From the IMG/VR virus record IMGVR_UViG_3300032240_001988, positions 1 to 26,235 of that record: a stretch of 26,235 bases of DNA; one strand, written 5' to 3'. The stretch comes from a virus. The translations under genes were made by a program, and so were the position numbers. Below the pieces are notes generated by a model. It ran no database searches. It saw only the letters and a list, made by a program, of their open reading frames with translations, and was not told the origin of the DNA. Shown one piece after another: positions 1-7,578 of this stretch; the first letter of the stretch is position 1; each line of letters begins with the position of its first letter.

Positions 1-102
1 ATCGGCACGTGGCAGAGCTTCTACGACCGCGCCGCTGCCATGATCGGCGGGGAGGACATGGGCAAAATCTTCGACCGCTCATCTAGCCGCAAGGAGGTTT
101 AA
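1..102 (+). CDS. C-terminal end of an upstream phage gene (partial)
   Basis: Frame 1 is open from the window edge to a TAA at 100-102 and encodes a 33-residue tail starting IGTWQSFYDRAAAM and ending SSSRKEV. Its last codons (AAG GAG G) double as the Shine-Dalgarno of the tail-fibre gene, so the two are translationally close-coupled. Its position just before a tail fibre and a gp10-like hub suggests a head-tail or tail accessory protein, but the fragment is too short to assign a family. Confidence 0.75.
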   Translation: MGTWQSFYDRAAAMIGGEDMGKIFDRSSSRKEV

Positions 103-105
103 TCC

Positions 106-2088
106 GTGGCCTACACCAACGTATTTGGCGGCACCACCATCTACCCATCGGACGTGTCTTATCTGGCCCTGTCCCTGAGCGCGGACAACCCGCTGGAGTG
201 GCCCCTCGAAAGCTCCGGCACGGCTGACCCGGCCGCGCGCATCATCGACGTGACGCCCACGGCCTCGGGCCGCAGTGTCATTCTGCCCGACGCGACGCAG
301 ACCGGCGCGGGCCAGACGATCCTGTTCAACAATCTGAGCGGCTCGTACAGTTTCTACGTCAAGGACTTTTCGGGCGCCACGGTGGCCACGGTGGCTGCGG
401 GCACGCAGTGGCAGGTGTATCTCGCCGACACGGCCACGGCGGCGGGCACGTGGCGCGTGTTCCGCTACGGCGCATCCACGGCGACCGTGCAGCCCTCGTC
501 GCTGGCTGGTTCTGGCCTCACGGTAGACGGCTCCACTCTCGCGCAGTCCACGCCCGTCACCAACTTTTCCACGTCGGGCCTGACGCTGTCCTCGTCCAAC
601 CGGGCGGCCGCCTTCGTCTGGACAGGCTCGGGCGCGGGCACGCTCAACCTTCCCGCCGCCGCCACCGTGGGCAACAACTACTTCGCCATTGTGCGCAACT
701 CCGGTTACGGCGATCTAACCGTCGATCCTGATGGCACGGAGCGCATCAACGGCGCGACCTCTCTCGCCTTCCGCCCCGGCGACAGCGCCACCCTCATCAC
801 GGACGGCGTGCGCTGGTACAGCGTCGGTTTCGGGCAGGATGCGGTCTTCGCCTTCGACTACACGTCCATCAGCGTAACCGGAGGCAACTACTCGCTGACC
901 GGCTCGCAGCTCAACCGCATCGCCTACAAGTTCGTCGGTACGCTCACGAGTGATGTGTACATCATCGTGCCCGCCACGGTGCAGCAGTACTGGATCACCA
1001 ACGCCACGACGGGCTCGTTCAACTTCTTCGTGCAGATCGCGGGCGGAACGCCGACGCAGGTGCAGCAGGGTGCCAAGGGCATCTACTACTGCGACGGCTC
1101 CAACATCATCCTCGCCTCCGACCCGACGAGCCTCACCACGCCCATCGCCCTATCGCAGGGCGGCACGGGCGCAACCACCGCCTCGGGCGCGCGGCTGAAC
1201 ATCGGCATCTCGACTTTTGCCGATCCCATCGTCACGGCGACCACGGGGGCGTCCGTGCGCGCCACCATCGGCGCGGCGGCCTCGGGAGCCAATACCGACA
1301 TCACGTCGCTGACGGCGTTGACTAGTTTGGGCGTCGGCACGGCCTCTCCCGCGACGCTGCTGCAGGTATCCGGCTCCGCTACCACAGCCACGATCCGCGT
1401 CGCCAACACCGGAAACGGCAGCGGCGCGTTTGACGGCTCGGGCGCGGGTCTGGAGCTGCTGGCGAACGGCATGTCCGTCCCGTCGCTGAAGTACGCCCCG
1501 GCCATCAAGTTTGGCTCGACGGACGTGGACTTCACGACCACGAACCCCAAGTACGGGGCAGCTATCACCGCCGAGGCGGCCGAGACCTACAACTCCGACG
1601 CCAAGAGCGGCATGATCCTGTCGTTCTGGACCTCACCCACCGGCCAGACCACCTCGGGGCTTGTCGCCCGGGCGCAGATAACGAACACTGGCGACTTCAA
1701 CATGCTGGGCGGCAGCGTGACCCTGTCTGGCAGCGGCAGCGCACTGGTGAAAGGCACGGGCGGCCTCGGCTACGGCACGGGCTCGGGCGGCGCGGTGACG
1801 CAGGCCACGAGCCGCACGACGGGCGTCACGCTCAACACCACGAACGGCGCGATTACACTCGTCTCTGCCGCAGGCAGCACGGCGTGGCAGAGCTTCACGG
1901 TGACGAACAGCGCGGTGGACGCCACCGACGTGATCCGCGTATGCCAAAAGAGCGGGACCGACTTGTACCAGATTTTCGTGACGGCTGTGGCTGCTGGCAG
2001 CTTCCGCGTCACCTTCGCCACCACGGGCGGCACGACGACGGAGCAGCCTGTTTTCAACTTCGCGGTCGTCAAGGCCGTCACGGCGTAA
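106..2088 (+). CDS. Tail fibre / receptor-binding appendage protein
   Basis: 660 residues from a GTG at 106, with an AAGGAGG Shine-Dalgarno at 91-97, 8 nt upstream. The composition is typical of trimeric beta-rich fibres: high Gly, Ala, Ser and Thr, few charged residues, and many short repeated TG/SG-type turns. Residues 349-367 read LSQGGTGATTASGARLNIG, the GGTGAT...ARxNLG motif common in side-tail-fibre and tail-collar proteins, and a related T-G-A-S-V-R-A-T-I-G segment follows. An N-terminal repetitive region (about 1-340), the motif, and a C-terminal beta-rich part (about 370-660) suggest shaft and tip regions. It probably sits on the virion tail and binds the host surface. The receptor cannot be inferred, and no chaperone or enzymatic domain was recognised. 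Confidence 0.8.
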   Translation: MAYTNVFGGTTIYPSDVSYLALSLSADNPLEWPLESSGTADPAARIIDVTPTASGRSVILPDATQTGAGQTILFNNLSGSYSFYVKDFSGATVATVAAGTQWQVYLADTATAAGTWRVFRYGASTATVQPSSLAGSGLTVDGSTLAQSTPVTNFSTSGLTLSSSNRAAAFVWTGSGAGTLNLPAAATVGNNYFAIVRNSGYGDLTVDPDGTERINGATSLAFRPGDSATLITDGVRWYSVGFGQDAVFAFDYTSISVTGGNYSLTGSQLNRIAYKFVGTLTSDVYIIVPATVQQYWITNATTGSFNFFVQIAGGTPTQVQQGAKGIYYCDGSNIILASDPTSLTTPIALSQGGTGATTASGARLNIGISTFADPIVTATTGASVRATIGAAASGANTDITSLTALTSLGVGTASPATLLQVSGSATTATIRVANTGNGSGAFDGSGAGLELLANGMSVPSLKYAPAIKFGSTDVDFTTTNPKYGAAITAEAAETYNSDAKSGMILSFWTSPTGQTTSGLVARAQITNTGDFNMLGGSVTLSGSGSALVKGTGGLGYGTGSGGAVTQATSRTTGVTLNTTNGAITLVSAAGSTAWQSFTVTNSAVDATDVIRVCQKSGTDLYQIFVTAVAAGSFRVTFATTGGTTTEQPVFNFAVVKAVTA

Positions 2089-2098
2089 GGAAGCGGCT

Positions 2099-3730
2099 GT
2101 GGCCGAGGAAATCATCCAGATCAGGTCGCTGCCCGGCATCAAGCGGGACGGCACGCGGTTTGAGGGTGACCAGTACGTGGACGGCCAGTGGGTCCGCTTC
2201 CAGCGCGGCCTGCCTCGCAAAATGGGCGGATACCGCTCCGTCAACAAGTATCTGCAGAGCGTGGCGCGCACGCTGCATGAGTACACCCTCGACCTGCTCA
2301 CCTACGTCCACGCCGGGTCGGCCGACCGGCTGGAGCGGTTCTTCATCGACGGCAGCCTGAACACCAGCATCATCAGCGACCGCACGCCGGACAGCCTGAT
2401 CCAGAGCAGCGCCAACCTGTGGCAGTTCGACGTGGACACGGCGGGCGGCAGCGGCCTGCAGCTCATCGCGCAGGTGGCTCCTAACCTCAACTGCATCTGC
2501 AACAGCGAGGGCGGGCAGCTCTTCTACGGCGACGCCTTCGGCACGGCGCCCCTCACCGAGATCACCAACCTACCCTCGCCGTACAGCGTCACGGGCGGCG
2601 TCGTGACGCTCCATCCCTACACGGTGGCCTTCGGCAATGACGGCTTCGTCATGTGGTCGGTGCCGGGCAACCCGACAGACTTCACTGGCTCGGGGGCGGG
2701 CAATGCGTACGTCACGGGGCAGAAGATCGTGCGCGGCATGCCCCTGCGCGGCGGCCCGGGCAACAGCCCCTCGGGTCTGCTCTGGTCGGCCGATAGCCTG
2801 CTGCGCATGACCTACGTGGGCGGCACGCCGACGTTCCAGTTTGACACCATCTCGGCCCAATCGTCGATCCTGTCGGCGCAGTCCGTGATCGAGTACGACG
2901 GCATCTTCTACTGGATCGGCACGGACCGCTTCCTGTCCTTCAACGGCGTCGTGCGCGAGATCGAGAACAACCTCAACCTGAACTTCTTCTTTGACAACCT
3001 GAACTATGCGCAGCGCCAGAAGGTGTTCGCCATGAAGGTGCCGCGCTTCGGGGAAATCTGGTGGTGCTTCCCCATGGGCGACAGCACCGAGCCGAACCAC
3101 GCCGTGATCTACAACGTGCGCGAGAACGTGTGGTACGACACCGAGCTGCCCAACGGCGGCCGGGCGGCGGGCCTGTCCCCGGCGATTTTCCGCAAGCCGA
3201 TGATGACGGGCGTCGTCCCCTCCTTCCAGCCCGAGGTGCAGCGCATCTCCGAGGCGGGCGACACGCGCGTCACGGAGGCCAGCACGGACACGGACCCCAT
3301 CATCCGCATCACCGAGCAGAGCAACGACCCGCAGTACCGCATGTGGGTCCACGAGATCGGCACGGACGAGATCGACGGGCTGAACGTCAACCCGATCCTG
3401 TCTTACTTCGAGACCGGCGACTTGAGCCTGCCCGTGCAGAGCCAGACCAACCGCGCCCTGCAGGTGCTCATCATCGAGCCCGACTTCGTACAGAGCGGTG
3501 ACATGACGGTGGAGGTTCACGGCCGCGCCAACGCCCGCTCGCCGGAGGTCAACAGCGAGCCCAAGGTCATCGTCGAGACGCCGCAGACGCCGCAGGAGCA
3601 GGTCGTCTACTTCAAGGAGCAGCGCCGCGAGCTTCGCTTCCGCTTCGCCAGCAACACGGTCGGCGGGGACTACCAGATGGGCCTCATCCTCGCGCACGTG
3701 CAGCCGGGTGACGGCACGATAATCGGATGA
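2099..3730 (+). CDS. Candidate packaged-DNA stabilisation / tail hub protein (P22 gp10-like)
   Basis: 543 residues from a GTG at 2099; AAGGA at 2087-2091 overlaps the upstream stop and lies 7 nt before the start. The N-terminus (IRSLPGIKRDGTRFEGDQY, then VDGQWVRFQRGLPRKMGGY) resembles the opening of podophage proteins annotated as packaged-DNA stabilisation or tail accessory factors, which plug the portal after packaging and form the tail hub. The central region has repeated aromatic/Gly strands such as GIFYWIGTDRFLSFNGVVREI and IWWCFPMGDS, consistent with a beta-propeller; the last 100 residues look like a beta-sandwich. P22 gp10 is about 470 residues, so this is longer. Assignment rests on remembered family resemblance plus gene position. 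It could be another virion structural protein with the same opening. Confidence 0.6.
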   Translation: MAEEIIQIRSLPGIKRDGTRFEGDQYVDGQWVRFQRGLPRKMGGYRSVNKYLQSVARTLHEYTLDLLTYVHAGSADRLERFFIDGSLNTSIISDRTPDSLIQSSANLWQFDVDTAGGSGLQLIAQVAPNLNCICNSEGGQLFYGDAFGTAPLTEITNLPSPYSVTGGVVTLHPYTVAFGNDGFVMWSVPGNPTDFTGSGAGNAYVTGQKIVRGMPLRGGPGNSPSGLLWSADSLLRMTYVGGTPTFQFDTISAQSSILSAQSVIEYDGIFYWIGTDRFLSFNGVVREIENNLNLNFFFDNLNYAQRQKVFAMKVPRFGEIWWCFPMGDSTEPNHAVIYNVRENVWYDTELPNGGRAAGLSPAIFRKPMMTGVVPSFQPEVQRISEAGDTRVTEASTDTDPIIRITEQSNDPQYRMWVHEIGTDEIDGLNVNPILSYFETGDLSLPVQSQTNRALQVLIIEPDFVQSGDMTVEVHGRANARSPEVNSEPKVIVETPQTPQEQVVYFKEQRRELRFRFASNTVGGDYQMGLILAHVQPGDGTIIG

Positions 3731-3960
3731 TCGACCCGCGCGGCATGACATTGCTTCAGTGGGCGGATGCGGTTATACTGTCCAACGGTGACGCTTGGTC
3801 CTTCGGCCGCCTGCTCAACGAGAGCGACTGGCAGTCGTGGGCCGCAGCCTTTGTACGCGCGCAGCCCTTTGCGCAGCGCAGGCCACCAGACCCGTTTCAG
3901 TTCACTGATTGGCGAGAGTGGGCCATGCGCGCGTACCCGATGCTCGAAGGACAAGGCTGA
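3727..3960 (+). CDS. Small conserved phage virion-operon protein (77 aa)
   Basis: The ATG at 3727 overlaps the stop of the hub gene (ATGA), so translation is coupled. The product is 77 residues and Trp-rich (W12, W24, W35, W38 and two near the C-terminus), with an F-x-D-W-R-E-W-A motif near residues 59-66. It has no signal peptide or transmembrane segment and is probably a compact helical protein. Small proteins of this kind sit between the hub and ejection genes in many podophages, which suggests a role in tail or internal-protein assembly. No family was recognised with confidence. Confidence 0.75.
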   Translation: MIDPRGMTLLQWADAVILSNGDAWSFGRLLNESDWQSWAAAFVRAQPFAQRRPPDPFQFTDWREWAMRAYPMLEGQG

Positions 3961-5645
3961 TGGTTTCCCCACTGGAGCAGGCGGCCATGGACGCGTACAC
4001 CCCGGCGGTCAAAAACGCCGTGGGCTCGGACCTCGCTGCACAGTATCCGGGCGGTATCGGCTACAGCGCCCCCGGCACGGGCCCTGCGTACGATCCGAAT
4101 ATGGTCTTCCGTTTCAGCACGGGAGTGAAAAATCTCGGCTCGTCCGGTCCTTCCAAAAATCTGCCCGTGGTGCTGCGGCCGGGTGAAGTATACACGCTGA
4201 CCGATTTCAACGGCAATGTCATCGCGACGGCCAGCACCCCCGAGCAGATGCGCGACCTAGTCTCTGCCTCGGACAAAAAGGGTGCCTCTGGTTGGAAGCT
4301 GTATAGCAACCAAAGTCTGTACTCTACGCCGGGAACGTCGCCCACAGACCTGAGCAATCAGGTGTATTCGCATAGCCCAGCAGACAACACGATGGCGTAC
4401 ATATTGGGCGCTGCGGCGGCAGCCATGAGCGCGGGTGCCCTTACTGGTGTCGGCGCGGGTGCTGGCGCGGGTGCTGGCGCGGGTGCTGGCGCGGGTGCTG
4501 GCGCGGGTGCTGGCGCGGGTGCTGGCGCGGGTGCTGGCGCGGGTGCTGGCGCGGCTGCTGGCGTGGGTGCTGGCGCGGGCGCTGGCGTGGGCGCTGGCGC
4601 GGGCGCACTCGGTACTCTCGGTGGTGAGATTGTTGTTCCGGGTATTGTCGGGACTGGTGGCATCACGGCGGCACAGGCAGCCGCGCTTGCAGGAGTTGCA
4701 GGAGCTGGCGCACTCGCATCTGGGGTCGGCGGAAGCGCGGGTGCCGGAACCGGGGCTGGTAGCGGAGCCTCGACTGGGACGAGTACCGTCGATACGAACC
4801 CTATTGAGGTGAGCGCCACCAAGCCACCCGTGACTGCGGTGCCGAACACCATTCCGCCTATCACGATACCGCCCATCAATATCCCGCCTGCAGAGGTGCC
4901 GCAGGTTCCCACGAACAGTGGCCCGACCAACGATCCTAACAGCACGGTCGATACGAACCCTATCGAGGTCAAGGCACCCGTGACTGCAGTGCCGGACACC
5001 ATTCCGCCGATCACGATACCGCCCATCAATATTCCGCCTGCCGATGTGCCGCAGCTACCTACGAACACCGGCCCGACCAAGACCGCCCTCGACAAGTTCT
5101 TTGACTATCTCCGGCTGGCGGGTCTCGCCTCCGGCACGCTAGGCAGCCTCTTCGGTGGCGGCTCGGGCGGCGGCAACGCGGGCAAGTACTTCGGCACCGG
5201 CACGGGCAACCCGATCTTCTCGGCCAAGCTGCCCGAGGCTTCGCTACCGGGCGGTGTGTCGAGCATGTCCGCGCGGCCCGTGCCGGAGCAGAACTGGTAC
5301 GAGTACGGCTACCATCCCGGGCAGAGCTTCTTCAACACGTCCGCCCCGGGCTACACGCCCAAGCCCGGCAAGACGCCCGGCATGGCGCGCGGCGGAGACT
5401 TTGCCGTCCGGGGCCCGGGCACGGGACGCAGCGACAGCATCCCCGCCCGCCTGTCCGACGGCGAGTACGTCATGGACGCCGAGACGGTGGCCCTCCTCGG
5501 CGACGGATCGACGAAGGCGGGCGCGCAGAAGCTCGACCAGTTCCGCGTGAACTTGCGCAAGCAGAAGGGCCGCAACTTGGCCCGTGGCGAGTTCAGTGTT
5601 AAAGCAAAGAGGCCGGAGGCTTATCTGGCAGGGGGCCGCACGTAA
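3960..5645 (+). CDS. Gly/Ala-repeat virion protein with C-terminal SDSIPA motif
   Basis: Start chosen at ATG 3960, which overlaps the previous TGA (TGATG) and has GAAGGA at 3946-3951, 8 nt upstream; an in-frame ATG at 3909 lies inside the previous gene without that signal. The 561-residue product has a ~140-residue N-terminal domain, a hydrophobic Ala segment (about 144-160), a (GAGA)n tract (165-216), a repeated Pro/Ile-rich linker (about 277-374), a Gly-rich segment, and a C-terminal domain with ARGG (476-479) and DSIPARLSDGEYVM starting near residue 492. The last motif (S-D-S-I-P-A-x-L-S-x-G-E-Y/F-V) is common near the C-termini of tail, tape-measure and ejection proteins. The architecture fits an internal or ejection protein spanning tail and membrane; that role is inference. 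Confidence 0.7.
   Translation: MVSPLEQAAMDAYTPAVKNAVGSDLAAQYPGGIGYSAPGTGPAYDPNMVFRFSTGVKNLGSSGPSKNLPVVLRPGEVYTLTDFNGNVIATASTPEQMRDLVSASDKKGASGWKLYSNQSLYSTPGTSPTDLSNQVYSHSPADNTMAYILGAAAAAMSAGALTGVGAGAGAGAGAGAGAGAGAGAGAGAGAGAGAGAGAAAGVGAGAGAGVGAGAGALGTLGGEIVVPGIVGTGGITAAQAAALAGVAGAGALASGVGGSAGAGTGAGSGASTGTSTVDTNPIEVSATKPPVTAVPNTIPPITIPPINIPPAEVPQVPTNSGPTNDPNSTVDTNPIEVKAPVTAVPDTIPPITIPPINIPPADVPQLPTNTGPTKTALDKFFDYLRLAGLASGTLGSLFGGGSGGGNAGKYFGTGTGNPIFSAKLPEASLPGGVSSMSARPVPEQNWYEYGYHPGQSFFNTSAPGYTPKPGKTPGMARGGDFAVRGPGTGRSDSIPARLSDGEYVMDAETVALLGDGSTKAGAQKLDQFRVNLRKQKGRNLARGEFSVKAKRPEAYLAGGRT
4452..4607 (+). repeat. 12-bp tandem repeat encoding Gly-Ala-Gly-Ala
   Basis: Eight perfect copies of GGCGCGGGTGCT (4452-4547) are followed by five degenerate copies to 4607. 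Each unit is exactly four codons (G-A-G-A) in the frame of the host gene, so gain or loss of units keeps the reading frame. Perfect copies are at the 5' side and decayed ones at the 3' side, as expected for recent slippage-driven expansion. Confidence 0.97.
4788..5080 (+). repeat. Imperfect ~140-bp direct repeat encoding Pro/Ile-rich linker
   Basis: Copy 1 (4788-4930) and copy 2 (4947-5080) both run from GTCGATACGAACCCTAT to GCCCGACCAA. They encode the same pattern: T-N-P-I-E-V, a V-T-A-V-P stretch, then TIPPITIPPINIPPA and P-T-N-(S/T)-G-P-T. Differences are mostly third-position changes plus a short in-frame indel after I-E-V, so this is an in-frame tandem duplication under protein-level constraint. 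Confidence 0.92.
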
Positions 5646-6706
5646 TGTCAAACTCCGATTTCCTGACCAACGGCGGCAACCTTCCCCCTAATACGGGTGT
5701 CAGGTCTACCGTCAGCGAGACAGTGCTGCCCGATCTGTACACCAATGGTGGCTACCAGATATTCGCAAACCAACTCGGCGTGATGAACACGCCGTATCAG
5801 GCGCCGCCCATGCCTCGCGTGGCGGGTTTCACTGAGACGGGCCTGCTGGGTCAGGCCATGACCAAAAACGCCGCCACGGCCTACCAGCCCGGCCTCAATG
5901 CGGCCGTGAACACCGTCAACTCGGCCGCCGCCGGACCGGGCGCGCTGTCGGCTTCGAACCCGTACTTCCAGAACGCTGCGCGCAGCTCCGTGTCGAATAT
6001 CGGCGCGTATATGAACCCCTACACGGAGAACGTGGTCAATCGCATCGCCGAGCTGGGCGGGCGTAACCTGTCCGAGAACATCATGCCCGGCATCGAGGGG
6101 CGCTACATCGGCGCGGGGCAGCTTGGCGGTGCCACGCGCGGCGGCGGCCTGTCTGGCGCACCTTCGGGCATGCTCACGGACACGGCGCGCGCCGTGCGCG
6201 ACACCAACGCAGACATCCTCGGCAAGCAGTACGAGGCCCTCAACAGCGGCTACAGCGGCGCGCTCAGCGCGGCGGCCAACGACCTCAACCGCATGGGCAA
6301 CATCGGTGCCAACGTGGCCAACGCGGCCAGCACGGAGATGCGCGACCGCCTCGCTGCAGGCAGCAACATGGCCGATCTGGCCGCCAAGGGGCAGGAACTG
6401 GGCCTCGCGGGCGCGAATGCCGTCACGGGCGTGGGCAACGCCGAGATGGCCAAGAACAAGGAAAACCTCGACGTGGCCCTGTCCGACTGGATGGCCGAGA
6501 AGGGCTATCCGCAGGAGCAGATCACCAACGCCTTGGCCACGCTCAAGGGCGTCTACCCGGCCATGCCCACGCGCACCTCTACGGAGGGCATCGAGCCTGT
6601 CTCGCCAGTGCCCACGACCAGCACGGCGCAGGATATCAGCAGCACCCTTACCACTGCGGCGGCAGCCTATAAGTGGGCCAAGGAGAATGGATGGACGGGC
6701 CTCTGA
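5645..6706 (+). CDS. Internal virion / ejection-type protein (353 aa)
   Basis: ATG at 5645 overlaps the upstream TAA (TAATG). The 353-residue product is Asn-, Ala- and Gly-rich with a long predicted helical core: N-P-Y-T-E-N-V-V-N-R-I-A near residue 120, a Gly-rich turn around 155-175 (GRYIGAGQLGGATRGGG), then helices rich in Ala, Asn and Met to about residue 300, a low-complexity Ser/Thr/Pro linker, and a final Ala-rich helix. The combination of a 'GR-[FY]-x-x-x-G' turn followed by amphipathic helices with small residues is seen in podophage internal or head-tail proteins of unknown mechanism. No signal peptide, enzyme motif or cysteine cluster is present. I infer that it is packaged and possibly ejected, from its place among similar genes. 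Confidence 0.65.
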   Translation: MSNSDFLTNGGNLPPNTGVRSTVSETVLPDLYTNGGYQIFANQLGVMNTPYQAPPMPRVAGFTETGLLGQAMTKNAATAYQPGLNAAVNTVNSAAAGPGALSASNPYFQNAARSSVSNIGAYMNPYTENVVNRIAELGGRNLSENIMPGIEGRYIGAGQLGGATRGGGLSGAPSGMLTDTARAVRDTNADILGKQYEALNSGYSGALSAAANDLNRMGNIGANVANAASTEMRDRLAAGSNMADLAAKGQELGLAGANAVTGVGNAEMAKNKENLDVALSDWMAEKGYPQEQITNALATLKGVYPAMPTRTSTEGIEPVSPVPTTSTAQDISSTLTTAAAAYKWAKENGWTGL

Positions 6707-7578
6707 TGCCCCACTACACCCAAGACGAATGGATGCGGCTGGTGGCGGATAACTTCCCCAGCGCGCTGCCGCCCGAGATGGAGGCGTTCCGCAACGCCAA
6801 CAACGTATTCGTTGATGGGTTGCCGCCGCCGAAGTATAGTGGGCCCCTCTCCACCGGGGGCTACGCCGGAACCCCGCCGCAGACACAAGGACCGAGCACC
6901 GTGGACCCCGAGGACGATACTCCTGATCAGGACCAGACGGGCGCGCTTCCCGGACCCGTCACCAGCGTGCCCGAGTGGTCCAAGGCCATGTCGAACCTGA
7001 CGAAGGAAGAGACGGACTACGGCGCGAAGTACCCGGCCGACCGCACGAAGCACTACGAGGAGACGAGGGACGCCATCCTCAAGCGCCGCCTTGGCCCGAC
7101 GCAGTCGGAGCAGCTCTTCGCCCTCGCCGCCGCCATCGGCACGCCCATGCTCCGCCCCAGCTTGGGCGGCGTCATGCACAACGTGGGCATGACGATGGCG
7201 GACTTCCAGAAGGCCAATCGCGAGGCGGAGCAGCAGCGCGCGGACGCCTTGCTGGCCCTCAACCAGACTTACGCGAACGACTTGGATGCGGCGCAGAGGG
7301 CGCAGTTCAAGGCCCGCCGCGAGGCGTTGGCGGCGCAGGGTACGGTGCTGGCTCGGGCGAGCGCGCCGCATACCACGATAAACCCAAAAACGGGTCTCTT
7401 TGTGGATCGGAACAACCCGCGCCCGACTGAAAATGTGTATTATGACCCGAAGACACGTTTCAAAGTCGTACAATGGCAAGACGGCTATTGGCGGCAAACG
7501 AACCCGGACGGCTCAACGACTACATACGAACGTTACGGTGACGAGTTTAGACCCGTTGTCGAGGGGGCCGGTAAATGA
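6691..7578 (+). CDS. Conserved phage virion-operon protein with coiled coil (295 aa)
   Basis: Start chosen at ATG 6691 because AAGGAG at 6680-6685 lies 5 nt upstream; ATG 6706, overlapping the previous TGA, is an alternative giving 290 residues. The N-terminal ~75 residues include M-P-H-Y-T-Q-D-E-W and a Pro/Asp-rich linker. The centre has the pattern LFALAAAIGTPMLRPSLGG followed by a long charged helix (about residues 165-220, rich in Gln, Ala, Arg, Glu) likely to form a coiled coil. The 'L-A-A-A-x-G-x-P' plus helix arrangement resembles proteins found next to internal virion proteins in many podophages. The C-terminus (about 230-295) is beta-like, with V-V-Q-W-Q-D-G-Y-W. Function is unknown. 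Confidence 0.65.
   Translation: MDGPLMPHYTQDEWMRLVADNFPSALPPEMEAFRNANNVFVDGLPPPKYSGPLSTGGYAGTPPQTQGPSTVDPEDDTPDQDQTGALPGPVTSVPEWSKAMSNLTKEETDYGAKYPADRTKHYEETRDAILKRRLGPTQSEQLFALAAAIGTPMLRPSLGGVMHNVGMTMADFQKANREAEQQRADALLALNQTYANDLDAAQRAQFKARREALAAQGTVLARASAPHTTINPKTGLFVDRNNPRPTENVYYDPKTRFKVVQWQDGYWRQTNPDGSTTTYERYGDEFRPVVEGAGK

Noticed and set aside
106-2088. Diversity-generating retroelement target in the tail fibre
   Set aside because: No reverse transcriptase, template repeat or AAY-rich variable region was seen in the window.
4452-4607. CRISPR-like array
   Set aside because: The repeats are contiguous 12-bp units without spacers and encode an in-frame Gly-Ala tract.
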